Source: Hydrogeniiclostridium mannosilyticum (lineage in GTDB: Bacteria; Bacillota; Clostridia; Oscillospirales; Acutalibacteraceae). From it: a stretch of 64,000 bases of DNA. The stretch is from contig NZ_QLYR01000003.1 of the NCBI RefSeq assembly GCF_003268275.1, positions 1 through 64,000 of the forward strand. The letters run 5' to 3'. The first letter of the stretch is position 1; the number at the start of each line of letters is the position of its first letter. This document shows positions 16,501 to 25,448 of the stretch, piece by piece. The translations under genes and the position numbers were made by a program. The notes under the pieces are model-generated. The model was not told where the DNA came from. It did not search any database and was given only the letters and a program-made list of their open reading frames with translations.

Positions 16501-19224
16501 TCACCGCCATAACCGAATAATCAGCGGAAAAAGATAGACCGCAAAGAATAACGCGCACCATAAGGCGCCAAGTAAAATCCCCGCTGGCAAATACAGGCTG
16601 CACATACGCTCAAGCAGCCCTTTCTTAAGGCCGTAAAGCAATAGCAGCAACAGGACAGCGCCAACGCTCAGCAAAACCAGCCCCGGCCTCATTCCAGGCG
16701 GGCAATACTGTATTTCAACGGTATTGCCTCCCTGCTGCAGCGGAATGGCTAAAAAGCAGTCCATCACTGTTTCCGGTACTACCTGTTCCCCGTTGACAAC
16801 CGCGGTAAAGCCGCCGTCATTAACCACGGGAACAAAGAGGTATTCCCCGCTGTTCTCCGCCGTTACAGTGCCAGAAAGGCCATTGCTTTCCTCCGTCAAT
16901 TCTGCAGCGTTTAGGGTTTCTGCCGCCTGTCCTAAAACATCCAGGCGTATACCGGCAACTCCAAAGGAAGCGGTGGAAAGGCTTTTATGGACATCAACCT
17001 GAATCACCACCCGCTCATCTGTATAGGTTCCCAGATTTAAAAGGCCGTTTTCACTTTGAGAAGGATATGGGCCAGCCACCCTCTTCCCATTGACCGTTAT
17101 GGTAAAGCTGTTATTGATTGACTCGCTTAGGCTATTTGAGAGACGGTCAAAACAATCAAAATATAAGGTCTGGGTTCCCTTAACTGAAAGCTCATATAAA
17201 AAATAGCTCGGCGCGTCAGGATTGTCGGGGCTGATATTGTACTTTCCATCTGTAATATAGCAATTTGTGTTGACAGCATGCTGTAGTTCATAGGACATGA
17301 CCAGCGTTTCATCCGTGTGGAAAAGCGCCGCAAATATCTGTTGCTGGCGCTCCATCCGGCCGGTATCCGGCAGCTGCTTCAACATAGCAAACGCCTCGCT
17401 GTTCATGGTAAAGCCAAAAGGCGTTTCATAATTGGATTTTACAATCGAATATCCCGCATTGGTATATTCCAGGTTTCCCGCAGCATACTCAGCGGTGTTC
17501 AGGTCGTCATTGCTGTAAATGGTATAGCGGTTACCCAACAGGACGTCTGTAAACGCCGTTCCCCCGTTAGAATTGACCTCCATCCAGTACGATGAGTACC
17601 CTAGCTTCTTCATGGCAAACATGTAGGACTCCGCGGTAAGAGACGTATAGTGGTTTAAAGTTCGATAACCTAGGCCCCCCAGTAAATTGGCATCGAAATA
17701 CTTTTTATTATTTCTTACACGATAGATTTCCGCATCTTCAATTTTCCCTTCCAGATCAGCAATAGTCTGGTAGCCCTGCACATTGCCGCTAGGTGAGCCG
17801 ATATAAACGCTGGCGTTAAAGATGCACTCTACTAAAACAGCCACCGCCAACAGGACGGTAAAGGCTGTTCTGCGCATAAAGCGGTACTTGTAAAATAAGA
17901 GCAATACAAAATAGGCCAGTGCAATGATAAGCGCAAAGGAAAGCGTTTTTTCCAGCGAGTCTGTATTTCCCCACAGCGTTCTGGTATATACGGTAAGCTC
18001 CCGGTAATACCGGCCGAGCAGCAGGCACATCACTGCCACCGCCGCCGTCAGAATTACGGCTGTTACCACACCGGCGGTAATTCCATTTGACAGTGCCGGC
18101 AGCCGGCTTGTTTCATTGTAATCAGAAATCAAATAGGCCAGCATAATCAATCCGAAAAACACCGTCATATAACCGTAGCGCACCGGAAAAGCCTGATAGT
18201 TCCCCGTGTGCCACATTTTGTTAATCGGCTCGATAATAACGGGCAAGAGCAATAATAAGAATAAAACGAGTACGACACAGCGCTCCCGGCCTTCCCGGGC
18301 TGCCGGTATTTTCCCCGAAGCGATAAAAAAGGCGGCGGCAATAAAGATGACCGAGGTACAGAGCAGTACCGCAAGGGTCGTGGGAAAGGCTGTGAAGAGC
18401 GCGCTGTATTGCAGTGAGAATACCAAGTCCCCCATGCGTGCCGATTTGATGTATTCCAGCAGCGACGGCAGCCAGACCGGCGCCGTCAGCAGGGCTGCTG
18501 CTGCCGTTGCAAATCCCAGCAGCAATGCACGCCTTCCCCTGCTGTTCCGCTCTACGCAACAAAAAATATAAAGCCCGGCGGCTAAAACAATAAAAATCGC
18601 CACCATATAGCTCAAGTAAAAATTAATGGTCATCACCGCTGAGAGCGCCAAGACATAGGGCAGTACTTTTTCCTCGTCTGCAAGCTTTTTCAAGGCGATC
18701 AATAATAACGGGAATAAAGCCATCATATCCAGCCATACAATATTCTGGTAATAAAAAAGGGTATAGCCGCAAAAGGCATACAATACGCCAAGAATGCTGC
18801 ACTGCATCCTGTCCAACCCGCAGAAATAGCGGTGAAAGAACAGAACAGCCGTAAAGGCGCAAAGCATCATCCTTAAAAGAAGCAAGATGTTGACCGCATA
18901 ATAAATATCCGCTTTTTCTATAAAAGCCACCAAAAATGAAAACGGGCTGGAAATAAAAAACAAAAAAACGCCCCAAAAGTTCATGCCTCCGGCGTTCTGC
19001 ATATTCAAGAGCAAGCTCGACTTTCCCGCGAGAATATCCTTAAAGTCCATCAGCAATGGAATGACCTGTTGATTCATATCGCACCAGGCGATGCTTTTTT
19101 CTCCAAAAGGAAACTGACCGTGTGCAGCCATAACCGCGCAGGTCAAAGCCAACACCGTAAGCGGCGCCAATAAATAAAAGAAAACTTTTTCCGCTCTTTT
19201 ATTCAACCTCATCCCCCGTTCCAT
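16501..19224 (-). CDS. YfhO-family polytopic membrane protein
   Basis: A 907-residue integral membrane protein with about 12 hydrophobic segments in the first 450 residues, a large extracytoplasmic region (about 470-830) and two closing membrane segments. The opening with HGQFPFGEKSIAWCDMNQQ and the following FWGVFLFFISSPFSFL is typical of Firmicutes YfhO. B. subtilis YfhO and relatives are GT-C-fold proteins implicated in glycosylating teichoic acids or surface polymers. Start uncertain: ATG 19224 or 19212. It is transcribed alone, convergent with birA (7 bases apart). Confidence 0.88.
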   Translation of the reverse strand: MERGMRLNKRAEKVFFYLLAPLTVLALTCAVMAAHGQFPFGEKSIAWCDMNQQVIPLLMDFKDILAGKSSLLLNMQNAGGMNFWGVFLFFISSPFSFLVAFIEKADIYYAVNILLLLRMMLCAFTAVLFFHRYFCGLDRMQCSILGVLYAFCGYTLFYYQNIVWLDMMALFPLLLIALKKLADEEKVLPYVLALSAVMTINFYLSYMVAIFIVLAAGLYIFCCVERNSRGRRALLLGFATAAAALLTAPVWLPSLLEYIKSARMGDLVFSLQYSALFTAFPTTLAVLLCTSVIFIAAAFFIASGKIPAAREGRERCVVLVLFLLLLLPVIIEPINKMWHTGNYQAFPVRYGYMTVFFGLIMLAYLISDYNETSRLPALSNGITAGVVTAVILTAAVAVMCLLLGRYYRELTVYTRTLWGNTDSLEKTLSFALIIALAYFVLLLFYKYRFMRRTAFTVLLAVAVLVECIFNASVYIGSPSGNVQGYQTIADLEGKIEDAEIYRVRNNKKYFDANLLGGLGYRTLNHYTSLTAESYMFAMKKLGYSSYWMEVNSNGGTAFTDVLLGNRYTIYSNDDLNTAEYAAGNLEYTNAGYSIVKSNYETPFGFTMNSEAFAMLKQLPDTGRMERQQQIFAALFHTDETLVMSYELQHAVNTNCYITDGKYNISPDNPDAPSYFLYELSVKGTQTLYFDCFDRLSNSLSESINNSFTITVNGKRVAGPYPSQSENGLLNLGTYTDERVVIQVDVHKSLSTASFGVAGIRLDVLGQAAETLNAAELTEESNGLSGTVTAENSGEYLFVPVVNDGGFTAVVNGEQVVPETVMDCFLAIPLQQGGNTVEIQYCPPGMRPGLVLLSVGAVLLLLLLYGLKKGLLERMCSLYLPAGILLGALWCALFFAVYLFPLIIRLWR

Positions 19225-19339
19225 ATGAAGCGGCAGCTTTTAGGGTATGCACAAGCTTGCCCATCATAAATTCAGAATGCTTTTATTATAAAGAAAATCC
19301 TGTAAAAAATCAAATTTTTCCAAACTGGGGACCCATATA

Positions 19340-19378
19340 AAAGCGCCCCGGGCAGAGCATCCCCGGGGCGCCGCTTTC
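19340..19378 (-). terminator. Terminator of sigG
   Basis: A GC-rich stem GCGCCCCGGG / CCCCGGGGCGC with an eight-base loop, flanked by AAAGC/GCTTT. It lies just after the sigG stop. Confidence 0.65.
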
Positions 19379-19402
19379 ATCTACATGCGAGGCCTGCCGC
19401 TT

Positions 19403-20182
19403 TTATAAATCCTTTTTAATTTTATCCAGCGCACCCTTTTCAAGCCGCGAAACCTGGGCTTGGCTGATATGAATTTCACTGGCTACCTCCATTTGAGTCT
19501 TTCCCTGAAAAAAGCGCATGGTCAATATTTTTTTCTCTCTATCGCTCAAATCGTTAATCGCTTCCTTCAGCGCGATTTCATCCAGCCAATTACTGTCGTC
19601 ATTATTGTCGCCTACCTGGTCCATGACATAGATGGTATCACCTCCGTCATTAAACACAGGCTCATACAACGAAACCGGCTCCACAATAGACTCCAGTGAG
19701 AGCACCACGTCCTCGCGGGGAATATCCAGCTCCTTGGCTATTTGATCCATAGACGGCTCACGGTTGTTCTCCGCCGTCAGCCTTTCCTTCACCTGCATCG
19801 CCCGGTAAGCAGTATCACGCAGAGAACGGCTGACACGAATGCTGTTATTGTCCCGCAGATAGCGCCGTATCTCTCCGATAATCATCGGCACGCCGTAGGT
19901 AGAAAATTTAACCATTAAATCAGGATTAAAATTATCAATGGCTTTCATCAGGCCAATGCAGCCCACCTGAAAGAGGTCATCCAGGTTTTCACCCCGGTTT
20001 GTAAAACGCTGAATAACGCTCAATACTAATTTTAGATTGCCGTTAATCATTTCTTCTCGCGCCGTCTTCTTTTCAGCAGGGGTTCCATTTTTGATTTTTT
20101 GTAACAATTCATATTTTTCCGCCTCGGATAAAACCTTTAGCTTTGAGGTATTCACACCGCAAATTTCCACTTTATTGAACAC
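19403..20182 (-). CDS. sigG: Sporulation sigma factor sigma-G
   Basis: RNA polymerase sigma factor that directs late forespore genes, including SASP genes. The N-terminus NKVEICGVNTSKL is diagnostic of sigma-G rather than sigma-F. Region 2 includes NGNLKLVLSVIQRF, DDLFQVGCIGLMKAIDNF and KFSTYGVPMIIGEIRRYLRDN; region 4 ends with SQAQVSRLEKGAL. GTG 20182 is the probable start: GGGGG sits nine bases upstream and the resulting 259 residues match the usual length. The sigE-spoIIGA genes often found beside sigG are not in this window. Confidence 0.93.
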   Translation of the reverse strand: MFNKVEICGVNTSKLKVLSEAEKYELLQKIKNGTPAEKKTAREEMINGNLKLVLSVIQRFTNRGENLDDLFQVGCIGLMKAIDNFNPDLMVKFSTYGVPMIIGEIRRYLRDNNSIRVSRSLRDTAYRAMQVKERLTAENNREPSMDQIAKELDIPREDVVLSLESIVEPVSLYEPVFNDGGDTIYVMDQVGDNNDDSNWLDEIALKEAINDLSDREKKILTMRFFQGKTQMEVASEIHISQAQVSRLEKGALDKIKKDL

Positions 20183-20206
20183 GCTGCACATCCCCCTGTT
20201 TCTCAA

Positions 20207-20437
20207 GTTCTTACCTTCATTATTGCCATAGTTTTTTCGGAAAATTCAGGGGGGATTTAATTAATCAACGGACAAAAAATCTTTCCACCGCTTTGCCGGT
20301 TTCACTGTTTTCTGCAATAAATTGCAGCTTTCACACTTATCCTCTTGCAATAAGACATAAACCGTCACCGGCGTTATTGCGCGCTTACAGCAGGTCTTCT
20401 CACTTTAAATGCGCCGGGGCAAGCCCAATATTTGGCT
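20207..20437. other. Intergenic stretch upstream of sigG with no recognised gene
   Basis: This stretch between the divergent sigG and HD-domain genes holds no convincing coding frame. It should contain the sigG promoter, which I could not assign with confidence, since forespore promoters have short degenerate motifs. Confidence 0.4.
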
Positions 20438-20466
20438 TTGATCTTCCCCGAGATTTATAGTATAAT
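20438..20466 (+). promoter_or_regulatory. Promoter of the HD-domain gene
   Basis: TTGATC (20438-20443), 17 bases, TATAAT (20461-20466). The transcript would have a leader of about 95 bases with a CCGGG/CCCGG hairpin near 20518-20533. No known riboswitch was recognised in it. Confidence 0.55.
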
Positions 20467-20565
20467 AAGTCCGTTATTCGTCCCGGCAATCGCCGAGCAT
20501 CCATTCCCTCTCCAGAGCCGGGTGCTACCCCGGTCCTGAACAGATCTAGAAAGGCATGGTTTAAT

Positions 20566-21066
20566 ATGTATGATTCCGAACACTACCGCTCCTTTTACAG
20601 TTGTATTTCCGACCTATTAAAGCAGCCGGACGTCTTGGCGATGAAGGATATTGCCCAGCATGCGGATGTAAATTGCCTGCAGCATTGTTTGTATGTGGCC
20701 TACCTGAGCTTTCGCATGTGCCGCTTTTTTCATTTGGACTACCATGCCGCTGCACGCGGAGCGCTGTTGCACGATCTTTTTCTTTATGACTGGCATATTC
20801 CAGGCGGGCACGAGGGCCGCCATCTTTTCAGCCACCCCGTAGCTGCCCTCAAAAATGCATCCAGAATTACAAAGCTGAATAAAAAAGAAGAAAACATTAT
20901 TCTCTCACACATGTGGCCGGCAACCCCAAACAGGCCGCCACACTCCTGGGAAGCCTTTCTCGTCGGATGCGCCGATAAGCTTTGCGCTGTTTCTGAGGTT
21001 TTGCATTTTTACCACGCCGCACATATGGAAAAAAAGCTGAATGCAAACGCGGAGCCCTCTCTATAA
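20566..21066 (+). CDS. HD-domain phosphohydrolase family protein
   Basis: A 166-residue metal-dependent hydrolase-like protein. The HD core is visible as an H in the CLQHCLYVAYL helix, then ARGALLHDLFLYDW (the HD pair), a HPVAALKNA histidine and a late VGCADKLCAV aspartate, matching the H...HD...D order of the superfamily. Such proteins hydrolyse nucleotides or phosphate esters; the substrate is unknown. AGAAAGG precedes ATG 20566 by 11 bases. The gene is single and has its own terminator. Confidence 0.85.
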   Translation: MYDSEHYRSFYSCISDLLKQPDVLAMKDIAQHADVNCLQHCLYVAYLSFRMCRFFHLDYHAAARGALLHDLFLYDWHIPGGHEGRHLFSHPVAALKNASRITKLNKKEENIILSHMWPATPNRPPHSWEAFLVGCADKLCAVSEVLHFYHAAHMEKKLNANAEPSL

Positions 21067-21083
21067 CACAAACTACGTCAAAA

Positions 21084-21121
21084 AAACACCAAACCGCCGA
21101 AAAGCAGTTTGGTGTTTTTAT
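21084..21121 (+). terminator. Terminator of the HD-domain gene
   Basis: AACACCAAAC pairs with GTTTGGTGTT around a loop of about 12 bases; the 3' arm is followed by T5. It also faces the end of the convergent glycosidase gene. Confidence 0.75.
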
Positions 21122-21142
21122 TTTTCAGCCCTGAAAAAAGAT

Positions 21143-23038
21143 CTATTGAAAGCTCTCTGTTAATTTACGGATTGCATCGATATTAATTGCACTTTCCCAA
21201 GGACGGCAACGGCAGTTAAACGGTTTTTTATTGTCATAATACTCCACCCAGGCGCCCGTCTCGTCCAGCACCTCCAGCATCGCAGCCAAAGCCGGGACGC
21301 GCAGGGAATGCTTCAGCATACTCATTGCATACAGGAAAAGCCCATAGTCATAACCCAACGAACGGTTGCCCTCCGCATTAGAAGGCACAAAGCCATTCTT
21401 TGCAAACAATTCAATATAAGGCGATGCTATGCGCTCCAGCTCCCCAGCAGCAAAAATTGTGCTTTCATAAAAAGCCGGCAGCAGGCTGGCCGAGCTGAGC
21501 TGATGGCGCTTTTTGCGGTCAACTGGGTCCGGATGCTTTTTACCATAGCATTCCGGACAGCAGTAATAGCCGCTTTTCTCGTCATACATCAGCCAGCCCA
21601 AAACCAGTTGGTGCTGCAGCGTGTCATGCACCTCGCAGAATCCTCTGGCGAAAGCCGGCTTTTTGATATAGTTCAACCGCGCCGGGTTGTTAGCATAGAG
21701 CAGGCCGTCAACACAGAAATTTTCTTTATAGCGCGCCTTTGCGTCAACCACCATTTTTTCATAGCGTTCCAACTCCGCAGCCGAAATTTTTTTGTTTGTA
21801 CGGCACCAATCCAGGAATCGCAGCCCGCCTTCGATGAACAGCAGCGTAGACTCTGCCGATCCGTCATACATCAGGACGCGCGGCAGAGTCCCGCCTGCAA
21901 TGTAGGTTTCATCCCCGGAGAAGCTCGTCATCCCTCCGCCAAGCTGAGGCAATTGAATTTCAAAGGCCCACTTGAGCATCGGATAAATTTCATCCAATAA
22001 GCCCCAGTCCCCTGTCTTGTCCGCATACCAAAACGCACTGACAATCAGGTAAGCGGGAACCTCTACTTCATCATTGGGGAAATAGAGGCGGCCGCCGAAA
22101 TTCCCCATGCCCTCGGCATTGTGCACATTGCCGAAAAGGCAAAAACGGCTGTACCAGAACTCAAGGATTTTCCGTGCTTCCTCCTGCATTCCCAAAGAAA
22201 GCATCCCCCGCATTGTGCCGGCCATGTCTCTTACGTAGGCCAGCGGATAGGGATACCCCGCCTGCTCGCCGCCGGAGGAGGACTGCTGGCATTTAATGAC
22301 CACCGCCACGCTCTCACAAGCCTGCGACACTCTTTCTCTCAGCTTCTCCGGAACCTCGTCCGCCGGAAGGCTGGCGCCCAGATCGGTAATTCCTGACAAG
22401 AAGTCCTTCCAATAATGGCGTACCAAGCCCTGTGCTTGTGCAGGCTTCAGCCCCAGAGCCTCCTCCATTTGTGAAACCGCATCCGGCAAAAGCCCCGCCG
22501 ACAGCAGCAGGCGTCCGCTGTTCTCTAGAAGCAAATGCCCTTCCTCCGTCACAGCCCCGCCTTCTACCGTCAAAATCAACCAGGTTTCTTGCTCCACCGC
22601 TATACTGGTAAAAAAATTAGTCCCCATCGGCATACGAATCATAAGACAATCCCTGCGCATACCGCCGAAAGCAAAGTCACGGTAAACCCGTTTAGCCGTT
22701 TCCGGCCCCTCATGGACGGTCAGGGTCAGCGGGGCGGAAACCGAGTAATCCCGGAAAAACAAATTTTTGTCCGGAAGCATATAATCGGTAAATTGGGCCT
22801 GCACCTCCCCAGATATCCGGTGGGTCCAAATATTGGCGCCTTTTTCCCGCTGGCTTTCACTCATAACCGCCTGCGCAGACTTGCAGCCAATAGCCAGACT
22901 ACAAAAAGACGGCATAGAATATGGCGGCCCCTCCACCTGTGAAAGGTTGGGCCCCTGGGCATAAATCAAAAAATTCCCGTTTCCAAAGCAATGTACAGAA
23001 CCGCTGTCGGCCTGTTGGTTCGACCAAGACCGAATCAT
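21143..23038 (-). CDS. Six-hairpin ((alpha/alpha)6 barrel) glycosidase-like protein
   Basis: A 631-residue cytoplasmic protein without signal peptide. The N-terminal part (about 1-220) looks beta-rich, and the rest contains motifs of (alpha/alpha)6-barrel glycosidases: YPYPLAYVRDMAGTMRGMLSLGM, FWYADKTGDWGLLDEIYP, SAESTLLFIEGGLRFLDW and a closing RPWESAINIDAIRKL. It resembles GH15-like and related clans, but I cannot fix the GH family or substrate. ATG 23038 has a perfect GGAGGAG seven bases upstream. Its own promoter with a palindromic operator lies in the gap after the UroD-like gene, which shares its strand and probable control by carbohydrate signals. Confidence 0.7.
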   Translation of the reverse strand: MIRSWSNQQADSGSVHCFGNGNFLIYAQGPNLSQVEGPPYSMPSFCSLAIGCKSAQAVMSESQREKGANIWTHRISGEVQAQFTDYMLPDKNLFFRDYSVSAPLTLTVHEGPETAKRVYRDFAFGGMRRDCLMIRMPMGTNFFTSIAVEQETWLILTVEGGAVTEEGHLLLENSGRLLLSAGLLPDAVSQMEEALGLKPAQAQGLVRHYWKDFLSGITDLGASLPADEVPEKLRERVSQACESVAVVIKCQQSSSGGEQAGYPYPLAYVRDMAGTMRGMLSLGMQEEARKILEFWYSRFCLFGNVHNAEGMGNFGGRLYFPNDEVEVPAYLIVSAFWYADKTGDWGLLDEIYPMLKWAFEIQLPQLGGGMTSFSGDETYIAGGTLPRVLMYDGSAESTLLFIEGGLRFLDWCRTNKKISAAELERYEKMVVDAKARYKENFCVDGLLYANNPARLNYIKKPAFARGFCEVHDTLQHQLVLGWLMYDEKSGYYCCPECYGKKHPDPVDRKKRHQLSSASLLPAFYESTIFAAGELERIASPYIELFAKNGFVPSNAEGNRSLGYDYGLFLYAMSMLKHSLRVPALAAMLEVLDETGAWVEYYDNKKPFNCRCRPWESAINIDAIRKLTESFQ

Positions 23039-23073
23039 TGTAGAACTCCTCCAATCAATGTTCGCTAAACCCA

Positions 23074-23093
23074 TTAGAAAAACAATTTTCTAA
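23074..23093 (-). promoter_or_regulatory. Palindromic operator candidate in front of the glycosidase gene
   Basis: Perfect 8-bp inverted repeat TTAGAAAA-4-TTTTCTAA, placed just downstream of the -10 element and about 36 bases before the start codon, a typical repressor position. Confidence 0.45.
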
Positions 23094-23107
23094 CTTCTAT
23101 TGACTGT

Positions 23108-23136
23108 ATGCTACCATGTCTGCCGCTGCTTGTCAA
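23108..23136 (-). promoter_or_regulatory. Promoter of the glycosidase gene
   Basis: On the minus strand TTGACA (23136-23131), 17 bases, TAGCAT (23113-23108). It lies between the UroD-like gene and the glycosidase gene, so the latter can be transcribed independently. Confidence 0.55.
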
Positions 23137-23171
23137 CCGTTTGTTATATCCGTCTGCTCAGGTTGTCCCGC

Positions 23172-24410
23172 TCAGCGGCAAACCTCTTCCAGAGCAATAC
23201 GAGACCAATTCCACAGGCGCTGCGGTTCATATTGTACCGTGCTGATATCCTTCAAAATTAATTCCAGGTTAACCTGATTCCTCTTTGCCGCATCAATCGT
23301 ACGACGAATATCTTTACGCACCTCTTCTTCGTCCATCACCGAAGCGCCGACCAGTGCAGGATTCGGCTTGTTAGACATGATGTATTGTTTGGGCAGCGTT
23401 GCCGCAAAATGCTCCCGGTTGCTCCACGGGCTGCAGGACACCTTATGGATATTGGGCATCTGCGCAATAATGTCCAGCCGGTCATCCAGCTTTTCACAGC
23501 AGCCATAATAAATGGCTCCAAATTTAGAGAAGATCCGCTTCATATAAGGAACCTCAAACTCTGCGGTAATATCCGGTGAAACCGACGAAAACAGCTGTGC
23601 CAGCCCGAACGCCCATACATCCTTTGACTGTGGCCGGTCCGGGTCGCAGCCAGGCGTAGGCAGTTCATCCAAATAGGTGTAGGAACAGTGGCAGACATTT
23701 GTATAGACATCAAACAGTCCCTGTCTGTTCATATTGTCAATTAGGCTTTCCATTCCCGAGGTAGCCCGCTCCATAATGGCATGCATGAACGCGGGCCGGT
23801 CCATCAATTCGATATAACAATTTTCCACGCCCATCCATTGTGTAATGGAGTCCCAAATGCCCAGGTGCATTGTCATTCCAGCCATGTGGAATGGAGCGAT
23901 TCCATGGAAAAGGACCTCTGCTTCCTGTATGATTCGTTTCTCATCCTCCGCCAGCAACGTCGCCGTCGGTGTTTTGATTTTTTCAAGATCCTCTTCGGTC
24001 TCCAATAAATTAGTAAAATGCTGAGCCGCGACATCATTTTTCTGATCCAACCGAATGGTGTCAACATGAATCTGCATGCCGTACGGATCATAGACAATCG
24101 GACGGTACAACGTAATATAGGGTTCAACCACCATATCCACCGGCATATGCTCAAAACGATAAATGGTGCGCCGCAGCGTTGTTTCGACATTCCGCCAATA
24201 GGGATCCTCCACTTGGTTTACCAAGGAACCGTCCACATCCATCTCATGCCAGGGAATCTGGTCCATATTCAACATCGGCCGCTGCATTTGCAAGCGATTG
24301 AGCGCCTGCCATAGCGCCTTTTTTTCCCGCTGCACCGGCAGAACCGCAATTTCCATATATTTCTGGGCCAATTCCCTCAAAATCTTTTGCTCCTTACTCG
24401 ATAGTGTCAT
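23172..24410 (-). CDS. Uroporphyrinogen-decarboxylase-like (URO-D superfamily) protein
   Basis: A 412-residue protein of the URO-D/cobalamin-methyltransferase superfamily, as judged from the TIM-barrel pattern: PYITLYRPIVYDPYGM, GIWDSITQWMGVENCYIELMDRPAFM, an FEVPYMKRIFSKFGAIYYGCCEKLDD and CSPWSNREHFA. No haem-synthesis genes are near and the N-terminus is unlike true HemE, so a role as methyltransferase-like or unknown carbon-metabolism enzyme is more likely. ATG 24410 has an ideal AAAGGAGGTGG. It is divergent from an AraC-type activator gene, and its -10 TATAAT (24434-24429) adjoins the phased repeats described below. Confidence 0.75.
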   Translation of the reverse strand: MTLSSKEQKILRELAQKYMEIAVLPVQREKKALWQALNRLQMQRPMLNMDQIPWHEMDVDGSLVNQVEDPYWRNVETTLRRTIYRFEHMPVDMVVEPYITLYRPIVYDPYGMQIHVDTIRLDQKNDVAAQHFTNLLETEEDLEKIKTPTATLLAEDEKRIIQEAEVLFHGIAPFHMAGMTMHLGIWDSITQWMGVENCYIELMDRPAFMHAIMERATSGMESLIDNMNRQGLFDVYTNVCHCSYTYLDELPTPGCDPDRPQSKDVWAFGLAQLFSSVSPDITAEFEVPYMKRIFSKFGAIYYGCCEKLDDRLDIIAQMPNIHKVSCSPWSNREHFAATLPKQYIMSNKPNPALVGASVMDEEEVRKDIRRTIDAAKRNQVNLELILKDISTVQYEPQRLWNWSRIALEEVCR

Positions 24411-24428
24411 CAAACCACCTCCTTTCTC

Positions 24429-24494
24429 ATTATACAGAACCAAAATTGATTAATACACCGTCAAAGCTGATTATAAAGCCACTAAACTTGATAT
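24429..24494. promoter_or_regulatory. Divergent control region with three 21-bp-phased AraC-type sites
   Basis: Three direct repeats AAAATTGATTA (24442-24452), AAAGCTGATTA (24463-24473) and AAACTTGATAT (24484-24494) begin exactly 21 bases apart, two helical turns. The minus-strand -10 TATAAT of the UroD-like gene (24434-24429) lacks a good -35, and the nearest repeat takes its place. This is the layout of an AraC-family-activated promoter. Confidence 0.6.
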
Positions 24495-24539
24495 TTGATA
24501 TAAAATATGCTAGGCTATTTCATAGAAGGAGAGGATTTG

Positions 24540-25274
24540 ATGCTACTGGAGCAAGGCTATGGCACACAGGAGGCCAACTGGTTTGTCGATGAAAAAAAGG
24601 GTCCCGGCTTTTGCCGGGTTTATTACTTAGAGTCTGGCATCGTTTTTTTTCACGACGAAGCGGGTTTACAGCAGTTAACCCCTGAGACTCTATATATTTT
24701 CCCCTCCCATGCCCCCTTTTCCATTCGGCATCAACCCAGCCATCCTATTTGCTGCTTATGGTACCATTTAAACCTGTTTCCTATCATGGTAACCTCTTTA
24801 ATTAAAATTGCTGTTCCCCCTGACGGTGAGCTCTTTCATTTGATTGCCGCCTTCCGCTGCGCCATTCAAAATCCGGCTACCACTGCCGAAACGCTCCGCT
24901 ATCTGGCGGATGCCCTAACCTCCTTTTTCAATGAGGAAAAGCTCCTTCCTCAGCCTGCCGCCGCTGAGTGGACAGACTACTTACAGACGCATGCCTGTGA
25001 GAATGAGGCAATATACCAAATTGCAAACCGCTTCGGTTATACTGCCGAGCATTTCATCCGGCAGTTTCATGAAAAAACTGGGATGTCTCCCTGCCAATAC
25101 CGCATTCACTGCCGTTTAAACCATGCGATTGGCAGGCTTGCAGCGGGCGCCTCCATCAGTGATATTGCTCAAGAGCTGGGATATGCCGAGAGCAAATCCT
25201 TCAGCCGGGCCTTCCGCACACACTATGGGGTTTCACCGCAAGAATACAGGAAAAGAAGGCACACACAGCCATGA
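24540..25274 (+). CDS. AraC-family transcriptional regulator
   Basis: A 244-residue activator-type protein. The N-terminal half is a cupin-like sensor (GFCRVYYLESGIVFF, ETLYIFPSHAPFSIRHQ). The C-terminal 100 residues hold two HTH units: IYQIANRFGYTAEHFIRQFHEKTGMSP and ISDIAQELGYAESKSFSRAFRTHYGVSPQEYR, the classical AraC signature. ATG 24540 follows AGGAGAGG at five bases and is preferred to ATG 24507. It is divergent from the UroD-like gene, and three phased repeats lie between them. It probably activates that gene, and perhaps the glycosidase, in response to a sugar or related metabolite. Confidence 0.92.
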   Translation: MLLEQGYGTQEANWFVDEKKGPGFCRVYYLESGIVFFHDEAGLQQLTPETLYIFPSHAPFSIRHQPSHPICCLWYHLNLFPIMVTSLIKIAVPPDGELFHLIAAFRCAIQNPATTAETLRYLADALTSFFNEEKLLPQPAAAEWTDYLQTHACENEAIYQIANRFGYTAEHFIRQFHEKTGMSPCQYRIHCRLNHAIGRLAAGASISDIAQELGYAESKSFSRAFRTHYGVSPQEYRKRRHTQP

Positions 25275-25395
25275 CCCAAATAAATGGCGCCCTGTTACTG
25301 GGTAAGGTTCCCCAAGTGTGATGCACCCCAAACCAGCCAACTCTTGATGTATGAAGGAGGAAATAAAAAGCAGCAAATAAAATCGAAATACATGC

Positions 25396-25424
25396 TTGAC
25401 ATTAATTAACAAATACTATATAAT
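25396..25424 (+). promoter_or_regulatory. Consensus promoter of tRNA-Ser(UGA)
   Basis: TTGACA (25396-25401), exactly 17 bases, TATAAT (25419-25424): a perfect vegetative consensus, 24 bases before the mature tRNA. Confidence 0.85.
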
Positions 25425-25448
25425 AAGTTCCAGTTCGCGTAAGGTCTT

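Noticed and set aside
18221-18562. 113-residue minus-strand frame inside the YfhO-family gene
   Set aside because: Alternative-frame shadow of a clearly coding region.
20467-20565. Leader of the HD-domain gene as a riboswitch or T-box
   Set aside because: About 95 bases with one hairpin; no T-box sequence or known riboswitch core was recognised.
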